64,000 bases of DNA from an uncultured Selenomonadales bacterium (GTDB lineage Bacteria > Bacillota > Negativicutes > DSM-1736 > Dendrosporobacteraceae): NCBI GenBank assembly GCA_946407015.1, contig CAMJML010000017.1, positions 1 to 64,000 on the forward strand, read 5' to 3'. A program made the translations under genes and the position numbers. Below are positions 47,081 through 55,645 of the stretch, in pieces. The first letter of the stretch is position 1. Every line of letters begins with the position of its first letter. The notes beneath the pieces are model-generated. The model was given only the letters and a program-made list of their open reading frames with translations, did not search any database and was not told the origin of the DNA.

Positions 47081-47872
47081 ATGTATCAATATCTTTTTTT
47101 CATCGGTGATTTTCCCATTCGAGCGTATGGGCTTATACTAAGCCTGAGTATTATATTGGCCACAGGCACAGCTTATTTTCTAGCTAAGCAGGATGGCCGC
47201 TGGCATGATCACATACCCGATATGGGTATTTACTGTGGCTTAGCAGGAATAGTCGGAGCCCGACTGTGGGATGTTTTTTTCTTTGACTGGGAGTACTACA
47301 GCCATCATTTGTTGGAAATTCCTTTTGTCTGGCAAGGAGGAATGGCTATCCAAGGTGGTGTTTTACTAGGAGCTGTTGTGGGTTATATCTATACCAAACG
47401 TCATAATATTGATACCTGGGCTTTTGCTGACATCATTGCGCCAGCCATCATCTTAGGACAAGCCATCGGGCGCAGTGCCAACCTTATGAATGGTGACGCT
47501 TTTGGCAACCCAACCGGCGGATCTTTTGGTATCCTTTATCCGGCAACAACATTAGCCTATCAAGTCTACGGAAACCAGCCTTTGTGGCCTGCTGAAATCT
47601 GGGAAGGGCAGCTGGATGTCATCATTTTTGCCATTTTGCTTATTTTTCGGACCACCTCTCACGCCAAAGGCCAGGTTTTCATTTTATATGCCGTACTCTA
47701 TTCTTTAGCTCGCTTTTTCTTAGAGTTTTTACGTGGAGATTATGGTACTCTGTTGTGGGGACTAAAGTCAGCTCAACTTACCAGTCTTCTTGTTATTATT
47801 GTAGGTCTTGCATTGTTTGTATGGTGCGGATTTAAAAAAAATTCCCCTACTAATACAACTAAGCCCAAATAG
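47081..47872 (+). CDS. lgt: Prolipoprotein diacylglyceryl transferase
   Basis: Transfers diacylglycerol from phosphatidylglycerol to the lipobox Cys of prolipoproteins. The 263-aa protein has about seven hydrophobic segments and conserved blocks FPIRAYGLILSLSI, GMAIQGGVLLGAV (in place of the more common HGGL), and GQAIGRSANLMNGDAFGNPT. The last departs somewhat from the usual GRxGNFxNGE but keeps the Arg and Asn. ATG 47081 follows TGGAGG; a 16-residue upstream extension is rejected. Confidence 0.93.
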   Translation: MYQYLFFIGDFPIRAYGLILSLSIILATGTAYFLAKQDGRWHDHIPDMGIYCGLAGIVGARLWDVFFFDWEYYSHHLLEIPFVWQGGMAIQGGVLLGAVVGYIYTKRHNIDTWAFADIIAPAIILGQAIGRSANLMNGDAFGNPTGGSFGILYPATTLAYQVYGNQPLWPAEIWEGQLDVIIFAILLIFRTTSHAKGQVFILYAVLYSLARFFLEFLRGDYGTLLWGLKSAQLTSLLVIIVGLALFVWCGFKKNSPTNTTKPK

Positions 47873-48002
47873 CGTCTTAAATAATCATTCATAAATAATG
47901 GTCAAAAAAACCTCCCCCATTTTTAAAATATTTTTTTACAAGTTTACGTCAAAAATCAAATATGATACAGTTTAAATATCAACAAAGTTTTCGGAGGCAA
48001 TT

Positions 48003-48659
48003 ATGAACAAAATTCGCATTATTATCGCGGATGATCACGCAGTCTTACGATCCGGATTAAAAGCATTATTAAGCTATACTCCGCAGTTTGACGTTATCGG
48101 TGAAGCAGGTGACGGCCTTACTGCGATTAAAATGGTAGAAGAAAATAATCCTGATATTTTAATCCTTGACCTTTCTATGCCTGGCATGAATGGCGTGGAG
48201 TGTATTAAAGAAATCCGTTCCCGTGGGCTATCCTGCCGCATCTTAGTACTAACCATGTATGATGATGAAGAGTATATTAAGGAAGTTATGCGGGCCGGAG
48301 CTGACGGTTACGTGTTAAAAAAATCGGCAGATACAGAGTTAATTGAAGGCATCATCAAAATTTATTCGGGAAAAAAATATCTGAATGAAACCATTTCTCA
48401 GACCCTCATTGATAGCTTGCTGCGCACCGCAACTGATGAGCCGGAAGGCACCAATCCCTATATTTTATTGAGTATCCGCGAACGTGAAGTATTGCGTTTT
48501 CTCGCCAAAGGTCATACCAATAGTGAAATTGCCGATATGCTCTCCCTTAGTCCCAAAACAGTCGATACTTATCGTTCCCGCATTATGAATAAATTGAATT
48601 TGCGAAAAAAATCCGAACTAGTCAACTATGCGATGCAGCATAAGTTAATCAACACTTAA
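48003..48659 (+). CDS. NarL/LuxR-family response regulator
   Basis: A 218-aa two-component regulator. The receiver domain has acidic pocket D10-D11, phospho-acceptor D56 (LILDLSMPGMNG) and Lys in VLKKSAD. The LuxR-type helix-turn-helix is at about 148-212 (LSIREREVLRFLAKGHTNSEIADMLSLSPKTVDTYRSRIMNKL). It lies upstream of glcD/glcF, and a HisKA_3 kinase lies on their far side, so these two are likely partners. The start follows CGGAGGC. Confidence 0.93.
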   Translation: MNKIRIIIADDHAVLRSGLKALLSYTPQFDVIGEAGDGLTAIKMVEENNPDILILDLSMPGMNGVECIKEIRSRGLSCRILVLTMYDDEEYIKEVMRAGADGYVLKKSADTELIEGIIKIYSGKKYLNETISQTLIDSLLRTATDEPEGTNPYILLSIREREVLRFLAKGHTNSEIADMLSLSPKTVDTYRSRIMNKLNLRKKSELVNYAMQHKLINT

Positions 48660-48673
48660 TAAAAAATTCAGGC

Positions 48674-48724
48674 TGCCGTAAGAAACCCCCAGATTGTTTG
48701 TAGGGTTATTTCTTACGGCATTTT
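48674..48724 (+). terminator. Terminator after the response regulator
   Basis: TGCCGTAAGAAA (48674-48685) pairs with TTTCTTACGGCA (48709-48720), with a partly paired CCCCC/GGG interior, followed by TTTTA. It separates the regulator from glcD. Confidence 0.7.
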
Positions 48725-48830
48725 ACACTGAATACCCGATTTACTTCTGTGGATAAAAAGGACAAAATATAGTGTAAGTAATAATTTTTTCAATATTATT
48801 AAATTTTTTTTGTAGAGGGGTATGAAAAGA

Positions 48831-50213
48831 ATGCAAACCACCCATATCGAGGCGTTAAAGAAAATTGTTGGGCAAGACCATGTACTGACAAGTCCAGAGG
48901 ATTTGTACACCTATTCTTATGATGCTACACCTGGACATGCTCATATGCCGGACGCCGTTGTTATTCCTGGCAATACTCAAGAAGTCTCTGAAGTCATGAA
49001 ATTTGCCAATACGAACAAAATTCCGGTTTATACTCGTGGTTCTGGTACCAACTTAAGCGCCGGCACTGTACCAACTAAAGGCGGTATTGTGCTATTAATG
49101 ACTCGTTTCAATAAAATTCTTGAAGTTGACTTGGAAAACTTGGTTGCAACTGCTGAAGTGGGCGTAGTTGTTGCTGACTTAAACGAAGAAGTTGCCAAAA
49201 GCGGCCTCATCTATCCACCAGATCCTGGTACTGTAGCCACTGCAACCATTGGCGGTACCATTTCCGAAAATGCCGGCGGCCTGCGCGGACTCAAATATGG
49301 TGTTTCCAAACATTATGTCATGGGCTTGGAAGTCGTTTTAGCAAACGGTGATATCCTTAAAACCGGCGGCAAAAACGTTAAAGACGTTTCCGGTTATGAT
49401 ATGACTAAATTATTCACTGGTGCAGAAGGTACACTGGGCGTTTTGACAAAAGCAATCGTAAAACTGGTTCCAGCTCCTGAAACCAAGAAAAGCATGATGG
49501 CTATTTTCAAAAACCTGGATGATGCCGGTAAATCTGTTTCTGATATCATTGCAGCAAAAATCATTCCTGCTACGCTTGAAATTATGGATAATGCAACCAT
49601 CCGAACCGTTGAAGATTACGCAAAAGTTGGCCTGCCTTTAGATGCTGAGGCTGTATTGCTAATTGAAGTTGATGGTATTCCTGAGGTTGTGGAAAAAGAA
49701 GCTGCCAAAGTCGTTGATGTGCTGAAAGCAAACAATGCTGATAAAGTTCAGCTTGCAAAAGACGATGCCGAGCGTGACCAGTTGTGGGCCGCCCGTCGTG
49801 CCGCATTACCAGCATTGGCTAAACTTCGTCCAACCACTTATGTTGAAGATGCAACCGTACCACGCAGCAAAGTACCGGCTTTCTTAAAAGCAGTAAAAGA
49901 AATTGCCGAAAGAAACAATGTCACTATCGGTACCTTCGGCCATGCTGGTGACGGTAACATGCATCCGACTATTGTTTGTGATCTGCGCAATAAAGAAGAA
50001 ATGGAACGCGTTTATAAAGCCATGGATGAAATGTTTAAAGCTGCAGTTGAGCTTAACGGTACCTTGAGTGGCGAACACGGAATCGGTCTGGGTAAATTAC
50101 CTTGGATGGAATATCAACATGGACCACAAGGCATGAACGCCATGAAAGCTATTAAACGCGCACTTGACCCTAACCTTATTTTAAATCCTGGTAAATTAGT
50201 GGGAGAGTGTTAA
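48831..50213 (+). CDS. glcD: GlcD-type FAD-linked 2-hydroxyacid dehydrogenase
   Basis: A 460-aa flavoprotein of the glycolate oxidase GlcD / D-lactate dehydrogenase group. FAD_binding_4 domain (DAVVIPGNTQEVSEVMKFA, GSGTNLSAGTVPTKGG, GTISENAGGLRGLKYG) and a C-terminal FAD-oxidase domain with GTFGHAGDGNMHPTI and LSGEHGIGLGK. It oxidises glycolate or D-lactate and passes electrons to the iron-sulfur partner one base downstream. Substrate choice cannot be fixed from sequence. ATG 48831 has GAGGGG at a good distance; ATG 48822 is almost on top of it. Confidence 0.92.
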   Translation: MQTTHIEALKKIVGQDHVLTSPEDLYTYSYDATPGHAHMPDAVVIPGNTQEVSEVMKFANTNKIPVYTRGSGTNLSAGTVPTKGGIVLLMTRFNKILEVDLENLVATAEVGVVVADLNEEVAKSGLIYPPDPGTVATATIGGTISENAGGLRGLKYGVSKHYVMGLEVVLANGDILKTGGKNVKDVSGYDMTKLFTGAEGTLGVLTKAIVKLVPAPETKKSMMAIFKNLDDAGKSVSDIIAAKIIPATLEIMDNATIRTVEDYAKVGLPLDAEAVLLIEVDGIPEVVEKEAAKVVDVLKANNADKVQLAKDDAERDQLWAARRAALPALAKLRPTTYVEDATVPRSKVPAFLKAVKEIAERNNVTIGTFGHAGDGNMHPTIVCDLRNKEEMERVYKAMDEMFKAAVELNGTLSGEHGIGLGKLPWMEYQHGPQGMNAMKAIKRALDPNLILNPGKLVGEC

Positions 50214-50214
50214 G

Positions 50215-51531
50215 ATGACTAAACAAATTACAGCGAGCGATATTAACGCTCAGGATAAAGAGTTGTTAAATGATTTGCAAGACGCTTTAGCCAACTGTAT
50301 GAAATGCGGTAACTGTATGGCTGTATGCCCGATCTACAAGGAGACCAGTAAAGAGTCTTCTGTTGCCCGTGGCAAATTAGCGCTTATGGAAGCTGTTTTA
50401 AATGGTACATTGCCAATCAGCGCAGCTTTTGATACTGTTATGGCCAAATGCTTAAATTGTAAATCTTGCACATCAAAATGCCCTTGCGGTGTTAAGGCTG
50501 ACGAACTCATTCTTCGTGGCCGTCAAGCTGCCGTAAAAACCCGCGGCCTGCACCCAATCAAGAAAAATGTTTTCCGTTTGCTGCGCAACCGTCAATTGTT
50601 TGACTTTGCACTCAAAATGGGCGGTACTTTTGGTGGTATCACCTTCAAAAAAATCCCAGGCAAAATGGCCGCTGTTTCTCGTTTTCCAATGCCTGGCATG
50701 GATCCAAAACGGGCCACTGCTCCGATTTCCGCCTCGCCGCTGCGTAGTCAATATCCGGAAGTCATCAAGGTTGACAATCCGAAATACAAAGTTGGATTCT
50801 TCACCGGCTGTACTATCAACTACATGTACACCGATGTAGGACAATCTGTGATTAATGTACTAAAAGAAAACAATGTTGAGGTTGTTATCCCATCTACTCA
50901 GCATTGCTGCGGTACGCCAGTCTATGTATCAGGCGATGTTGACTTGGCTAAAGAAATGGCTAAGAAGACTATTGAAACTTTTGAAAAATTTAATGTGGAT
51001 TATATCATTGGTGCTTGCGGTTCCTGTACCGAAGCGCTGAAGGAATATCCACACTGGCTGCACGGCGACAAAGAATGGGAAGCCCGCGCGCAAAAAATTG
51101 CTAACAAAACCCGTGAAATCAGCGAATTCTTGGTGGATGTACTTGATTTCCGTAAGGACACCTTAGGTCCAGTGAATGCTACCGTAACCATGCATGATCC
51201 TTGCCATATGGTTCGCGGTCTGAAAATCACTAAACAGCCACGTGAAGTATTAAAAGCTATTCCTGGTCTGAACTTTGTCGAAATGAAAGACTGTGACCGT
51301 TGCTGCGGATCAGGCGGTTCTTTCAGCTTGGCCAACTATGAGCTTTCCCGTAAAATTAATGATAAAAAAGTTGCTAATATCGCCAAAACTAAAGCGGATA
51401 TTGTAGCAACCAGCTGCGGTACTTGCCGGATGCATATCCAAGACGGAATTTTACAAAACAATATGAATCAAGATGTTGTTCATACCATTCAATTACTTGA
51501 TAAGGCTTATCAAGCTGGCAAACGCAAATAA
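50215..51531 (+). CDS. glcF: GlcF-type iron-sulfur subunit
   Basis: A 438-aa electron-transfer subunit. Two 4Fe-4S motifs (CMKCGNCMAVCP at about 28-39 and CLNCKSCTSKCPCG at about 83-96) are followed by two CCG domains (CCGTPVYVSGD, DPCHMVRG, CDRCCGSGGSF). It partners GlcD in membrane-associated oxidation of glycolate or lactate. There is a one-base gap after glcD. No etfAB genes are adjacent, unlike the electron-bifurcating lactate dehydrogenases of some anaerobes. Confidence 0.92.
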   Translation: MTKQITASDINAQDKELLNDLQDALANCMKCGNCMAVCPIYKETSKESSVARGKLALMEAVLNGTLPISAAFDTVMAKCLNCKSCTSKCPCGVKADELILRGRQAAVKTRGLHPIKKNVFRLLRNRQLFDFALKMGGTFGGITFKKIPGKMAAVSRFPMPGMDPKRATAPISASPLRSQYPEVIKVDNPKYKVGFFTGCTINYMYTDVGQSVINVLKENNVEVVIPSTQHCCGTPVYVSGDVDLAKEMAKKTIETFEKFNVDYIIGACGSCTEALKEYPHWLHGDKEWEARAQKIANKTREISEFLVDVLDFRKDTLGPVNATVTMHDPCHMVRGLKITKQPREVLKAIPGLNFVEMKDCDRCCGSGGSFSLANYELSRKINDKKVANIAKTKADIVATSCGTCRMHIQDGILQNNMNQDVVHTIQLLDKAYQAGKRK

Positions 51532-51535
51532 AGAG

Positions 51536-51571
51536 AAAAAGCGTATTTGGTCTTCACCAAATACGCTTTTT
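51536..51571. terminator. Bidirectional terminator between glcF and the histidine kinase
   Basis: A 16-bp stem AAAAAGCGTATTTGGT, loop CTTC, and its complement. Its right arm is also the last coding stretch and stop of the convergent histidine kinase, whose KKKKKRIW tail is encoded by the terminator and its U-tract. Confidence 0.9.
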
Positions 51572-52651
51572 CTTTTTCTTTTGTTTAAGCGGTATCTCCG
51601 CTACAATTTCCGTCCCTTTGCCAATGACCGATTTAATAGCAAAAACACCTTCAAATAATTCGACCCGTTCCTTCATGCCAAAAATCCCCAAGCATTTATC
51701 ACTGTCAGGCTGTGCGGAAAAGTCCGGATTAAATCCTATTCCGTTATCACTGACGGTCAGAATCAATTTATATCGTAACAAGCGTAAAACGACCTGTATA
51801 TGCGTCGCTTGAGCATGTTTGGCAATATTCGTTAATGCTTCTTGCAAAATTCGGTACATCGTAATTTCAACTTCCGGTGAAAATCGTTGTTCCCGCGATA
51901 AATTGACAAAATCAATATCCACGGCAATTTGGTACTGCTGTGAGTAGTTATCAACGTATTTTTGAGCCGCTACAACTAATCCCAGGTCATCCAACAACAG
52001 CGGTCTAAGCTCTACCGCAAGATGATGAACCGCCTCTAACGTCCCTGCGACTAAATCACGCATCCGGATAATTTGTTCACGCTCAGCTGTACTATGAACC
52101 ATTTCTGCCAGCACTCTTAGACCCACAATAATGGATGTAAGTGATTGACTTGTTTCGTCATGGAGTTCACGTGAGATTTTTTTACGCTCTTCTTCCTGAA
52201 TACTGATAATCTTATTTACATAGATCGTATGAAGCTCTCTTTTTTCCTTTAATGCAATCATGAGCTTTTCACGATTTGCGTTCGATTCTAATGCAGCTTC
52301 AACAAATCTGGCTGCCAATCGCGCGTAAGGAGCAGCAGTTTCCGGATCACCTGTAACGCCAATAACACCAACACAGCGGTCTGCAAAAATAATCGGTACA
52401 TTAACACCACGACGAACCCCCCGTAACTTAAGCTCGTCTTCAGCACTAACAGAAAACTCTTGTATCTTTCCTGCCGTAAGCCTTTGGGCAGCTGCCTCAT
52501 GCACCTGCCCCACTCTTTCTTTACTAAAAGATGCGATAATGACACCGCGATCATCGGTTATATTGACATTCTTCTTAAGCTCACAAGCAACAATATCCAC
52601 CAGTGATTGTGCAAACTTAGGGTCAAGACTTTGAAATTCCTCTTTAGGCAC
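51554..52651 (-). CDS. Cytoplasmic histidine kinase with CdaR-type diacid-recognition domain
   Basis: A 365-aa sensor kinase without membrane segments. Residues about 10-125 (FAQSLVDIVACELKKNVNI, IIASFSKERVGQVHEAA, GVRRGVNVPII, VGVIGVTGDPE) closely match the sugar-diacid recognition domain of CdaR. A HisKA_3 dimerisation domain follows with phospho-acceptor H164 (SRELHDETSQSL), then a HATPase (N-box EALTNIAKHA, G-box DNGIGF). The start is GTG. It is convergent with glcDF; the likely cognate regulator lies at 48003-48659. Confidence 0.87.
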   Translation of the reverse strand: MPKEEFQSLDPKFAQSLVDIVACELKKNVNITDDRGVIIASFSKERVGQVHEAAAQRLTAGKIQEFSVSAEDELKLRGVRRGVNVPIIFADRCVGVIGVTGDPETAAPYARLAARFVEAALESNANREKLMIALKEKRELHTIYVNKIISIQEEERKKISRELHDETSQSLTSIIVGLRVLAEMVHSTAEREQIIRMRDLVAGTLEAVHHLAVELRPLLLDDLGLVVAAQKYVDNYSQQYQIAVDIDFVNLSREQRFSPEVEITMYRILQEALTNIAKHAQATHIQVVLRLLRYKLILTVSDNGIGFNPDFSAQPDSDKCLGIFGMKERVELFEGVFAIKSVIGKGTEIVAEIPLKQKKKKKRIW

Positions 52652-52681
52652 AACTTCACCACCGTTTTAAGTAATAATTTA

Positions 52682-52710
52682 ATATTAGCGTTTTTACGTA
52701 ATTCCGTCAA
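52682..52710 (-). promoter_or_regulatory. Promoter of the histidine kinase gene
   Basis: TTGACG (52705-52710), 17 bases, TAATAT (52682-52687) on the minus strand, about 30 bases before the GTG start. Confidence 0.68.
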
Positions 52711-52751
52711 CGAGTTGTCTTTTCAGCAGAAACATATTTTTAGCAATTCCA

Positions 52752-52780
52752 TTGACAATGGGCATATCCTCATATACAAT
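52752..52780 (+). promoter_or_regulatory. Promoter of the lysine riboswitch-permease transcript
   Basis: TTGACA (52752-52757), 17 bases, TACAAT (52775-52780). The start at about 52787 lies just before the riboswitch. Confidence 0.78.
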
Positions 52781-52794
52781 AATCATTGGTTAAT

Positions 52795-52985
52795 ACGCGT
52801 GATGCATAGAGGCGCGAATATTATCAGTATGCACAAGAAGCCGCAAGCAATGAATTGTGCAAAAAGGAGTATTCGCCGAAGCAAAATTTCTGCACAAAAT
52901 TTTGCTGGTTTTATACTGAATAAGTATAAAACTGTCATCTGGAATTGCCAGTTTCAGATGAAGAGCTATCTCACTCAGGTATGAT
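52795..52985 (+). promoter_or_regulatory. Lysine riboswitch (L-box)
   Basis: Conserved blocks in order match the lysine aptamer: AGAGGCGCGAATATTATCAG (52808 on; compare AGAGGTGCGAACTTCAAGAG of B. subtilis lysC), GGAGTATTCGCCGAAGCAAA, TTTTGCTGGTTTTATACTGA followed by ATAAG, CTGTCATCTGG, and GAAGAGCTATCTCAC closing P1. A terminator follows at 53007-53033. Lysine binding should favour termination, so the downstream permease is made when lysine is scarce. Confidence 0.93.
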
Positions 52986-53006
52986 TATGTAATGAATGCA
53001 CAATCG

Positions 53007-53033
53007 GCCGTGAGATCAGCTCACGGCTTTTTT
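53007..53033 (+). terminator. Riboswitch-controlled terminator
   Basis: GCCGTGAG-ATCAG-CTCACGGC (53007-53027) followed by TTTTTT. It is the expression platform of the lysine riboswitch, about 70 bases before the permease start. Confidence 0.9.
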
Positions 53034-53103
53034 CATTGCCTTACTGCCAAAGTAGTATACCATTAAAAACCTGTAGAGAGTGAAGAACTAAGGAGGCTTT
53101 TTT

Positions 53104-54525
53104 TTGAATTCAATTAATACAACCAAGCTTTGCCCGGAAAAGAAAGGACTCAAGCGCGATATGAAATCGCGCCATCTCATGATGATTTCGATAGGTGGAA
53201 CAATTGGCACCGGATTATTTTTAGGATCTGGACAAACCATTAATCAAGCTGGTCCATTTGGGGCAATCCTAGCCTATTTAGTTGGCGGCCTCATCATGTA
53301 CATGGTTTTACTTTGCTTAGCTGAATTAACCGTAGCCATGCCTGTTTCAGGCTCTTTCCAAAGCTACGCTTCTCGCTTCATCTCACCTGCAGCGGGTTTT
53401 ACGACCGGCTGGCTTTATTGGATCAATTGGGCTATTTGCATTGCAGCCGATTTTACGGCTGCAGGAATTATCATGCACAATTGGTTTCCTCAGGTTGAAA
53501 CCTGGATCTGGTGTGCGATTTTTGCGGTTGCGCTCGCACTGCTTAATCTAATATCTGTAAAAGCTTATGGAGAAGCGGAATTCTGGTTTGCCGGCATCAA
53601 AGTTGCCGCCATTGTAGGATTTATTATCACAGGCGCCGGCTTAATCTTTGGATTTACCGGTCATGAAGGTGCTATTGGCTTATCCAATTTCCACACCACT
53701 ACAGGACTTTTTCCGAATGGTTTTGGAGCTGTTTTTTTAACCATGATTGCGGTCGTCTACTCATTTCAAGGTGCTGAATTGGTGGGAATTGCAGCAGGAG
53801 AGTGTGAAAACCCCGAAAAAAATGTTCCTCGTGTTATCCGGGGAATCACGGTTCGCATTATTATCTTTTATGTTTTGGCTGTAACAATTCTAGCCGGCAC
53901 CATTCCTTGGCAAGAAGCCGGGGTGCTTGAAAGTCCGTTTGCCCATGTATTCGGAAGGCTGGGGATTCCGGTTGCAAAAGGGATCATGAGCTTTGTTGTG
54001 CTCACTTCTGCTCTATCTGCCGGTAACTCAGCCCTCTATGCCTGCTCGCGCCTGTTATGGTCAATGTCCAAAGAAGGCCTTGCCCCTGCGTGGCTAAGCA
54101 AACTAAATGCTAATGGCGTACCGTTTAACGGTGTACTCATTACCCTGTTCTTAGCTTGCTTATCGTTGCTCACCGAACGTTTTGCCGCAGATACCGTATA
54201 TCTATGGCTCATGTCGAGTACTGGTTTAACAGGCTGCCTCATTTGGATTATTATTGCCTGGTGTCAAATCAATTTCCGTAAGGAATTTACGAGGTTGGGA
54301 GGAAAAATCTCTGATCTTGGTTTTAAAACCCCGCTGTATCCTTTCATTCCAGTGATGGCTATTCTTTTAAATTTAGTGGTTATCATCAGCTTGTACTTCG
54401 ATGAATCGCAGCGCATCGTTATTTATACAGGCTTCCCGGCACTCGCAGCTATTTATGTTTATTTCTTATTATTTCACAAAAAGAAACATCTTGAATTAGC
54501 CGAATCGGCACAGCAAAAAGCCTAA
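53104..54525 (+). CDS. lysP: Lysine permease, APC superfamily
   Basis: A 473-aa amino acid transporter with about 12 hydrophobic segments and the AAT-family signature: HLMMISIGGTIGTGLFLGSG (25-44), ELTVAMPVSGSFQSYASRFI, VYSFQGAELVGIAAGECENP, SALSAGNSALYACSRLLWSM. On sequence alone it could import any of several amino acids. The lysine riboswitch immediately upstream makes lysine the probable substrate. The TTG start follows AAGGAGG. Confidence 0.9.
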   Translation: MNSINTTKLCPEKKGLKRDMKSRHLMMISIGGTIGTGLFLGSGQTINQAGPFGAILAYLVGGLIMYMVLLCLAELTVAMPVSGSFQSYASRFISPAAGFTTGWLYWINWAICIAADFTAAGIIMHNWFPQVETWIWCAIFAVALALLNLISVKAYGEAEFWFAGIKVAAIVGFIITGAGLIFGFTGHEGAIGLSNFHTTTGLFPNGFGAVFLTMIAVVYSFQGAELVGIAAGECENPEKNVPRVIRGITVRIIIFYVLAVTILAGTIPWQEAGVLESPFAHVFGRLGIPVAKGIMSFVVLTSALSAGNSALYACSRLLWSMSKEGLAPAWLSKLNANGVPFNGVLITLFLACLSLLTERFAADTVYLWLMSSTGLTGCLIWIIIAWCQINFRKEFTRLGGKISDLGFKTPLYPFIPVMAILLNLVVIISLYFDESQRIVIYTGFPALAAIYVYFLLFHKKKHLELAESAQQKA

Positions 54526-54530
54526 ACTTA

Positions 54531-54603
54531 CCATTGTCCGCCTCCCCCCTCAGCATGTTATAATCTTATGTAAACTTTTTTTAGGGATGGAGGCGGACAA
54601 TGG
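54531..54603 (+). repeat. Inverted repeat enclosing the promoter and start codon of the YdjM-like gene
   Basis: CCATTGTCCGCCTCC (54531-54545) is the exact complement of GGAGGCGGACAATGG (54589-54603), whose bases include the ribosome site GGAGG and the ATG (54600-54602). Between them lies an extended -10 TGTTATAAT (54556-54564). Only RNA reading through from lysP would contain both arms and could hide the start. Confidence 0.75.
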
Positions 54604-55544
54604 ATGCCCTTTCACATGCTATGATTGGTTTGACAGTCGCAGGACTATCAGGCCAGCCGTTGTCATTTCATGATCCAATTTATCTTGCCACTTTGCTTGG
54701 CTCACAAGCTCCGGACTTCGATATTATCGCACAAATGCGTGGTAGCTTCTCCTATATCAGGCAACACCGGGCCATATCCCATTCAATCCCAGGCATTGCA
54801 ATGTGGTCCATATTAATTGCCTGCAGTATCCAATTATTTAACCCGGAGGCACATTTTTTCACTTCATTGCTTTGGGCCTTTGCCGGTAGTCTGTCACACA
54901 TTCTGATAGACTACTTTAATACTCATGGAACTGCATTATTATGGCCTTTTCGAATCGAGCGAAAAAGCTGTCGCTTACTCAATGTGTTTGATCCAATTCT
55001 GTTTTGTATCATGCTAGGATCATGCCTACTTCCCTTTTCCGCGTTCATTCGTTCAATGGTCACGCTAATCGCCCTATTTACTTATATCCTGCTTCGTATC
55101 TATTTGAGGCAGCGGGCCAAACTCTGGCTTCAAAGCCACTTTGATGAACCTGCTCTCATTCGCTTATGCATCATGCCCTCGCTCAAACGACTTCTATATT
55201 GGGACTTCGTCATTGAAACAGTTGACAACTACATTGTCGGGCAAATTGGCGCTCTTTATCCGGTCATTGAGATAAGCAAATCATTGCCCAAAAACGAATC
55301 TAATTCTTACGCAGCTATCGAAGCACAAAAAACAACTGTTGGTGACTTCTTTATCTCGTTTTCCCCACTGATCTATTACGAAGAAATCTATGATAATCAT
55401 TTACTCAAAGTGAATATCTATGATTTAAGGTACTTAATCAATCAACAATTTCGGCATAGTGCAACTATTATATTTGATAAAGATTATATTCCAATTGACT
55501 CTTATATGCTTTCTTATGGGCGAAAAATCAGAATTCCTTGCTAA
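54600..55544 (+). CDS. YdjM/DUF457-family membrane metal-dependent hydrolase-like protein
   Basis: A 314-aa protein with four hydrophobic helices in the N-terminal half and the family His/Asp residues: MDALSHAMIGL, SQAPDFDII, RQHRAISHSIPG, HILIDYFNTHGTALLWPF. The C-terminal 130 residues are soluble and less conserved. Relatives (E. coli YdjM, B. subtilis YfhP) are annotated as membrane-bound metal-dependent hydrolases without a known substrate. It has its own -10 element and the inverted repeat over its start. Confidence 0.85.
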   Translation: MDALSHAMIGLTVAGLSGQPLSFHDPIYLATLLGSQAPDFDIIAQMRGSFSYIRQHRAISHSIPGIAMWSILIACSIQLFNPEAHFFTSLLWAFAGSLSHILIDYFNTHGTALLWPFRIERKSCRLLNVFDPILFCIMLGSCLLPFSAFIRSMVTLIALFTYILLRIYLRQRAKLWLQSHFDEPALIRLCIMPSLKRLLYWDFVIETVDNYIVGQIGALYPVIEISKSLPKNESNSYAAIEAQKTTVGDFFISFSPLIYYEEIYDNHLLKVNIYDLRYLINQQFRHSATIIFDKDYIPIDSYMLSYGRKIRIPC

Positions 55545-55574
55545 ACCAGTCATACTAGACTGGTTTATTTTTTT
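55543..55574 (+). terminator. Terminator after the YdjM-like gene
   Basis: AAACCAGTC-ATACTA-GACTGGTTT (55543-55566) followed by ATTTTTTT. It overlaps the stop codon. Confidence 0.9.
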
Positions 55575-55645
55575 ATGCAAGAGATAGCCACAGTTTTGAT
55601 CATCGAATAACCTATACTATAAGCACGATGAAAGGCTGTGACTCA

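Noticed and set aside
50473-50844. Open frame of 123 codons antisense to glcF
   Set aside because: Covered by clear iron-sulfur and CCG motifs on the other strand; no start signals.
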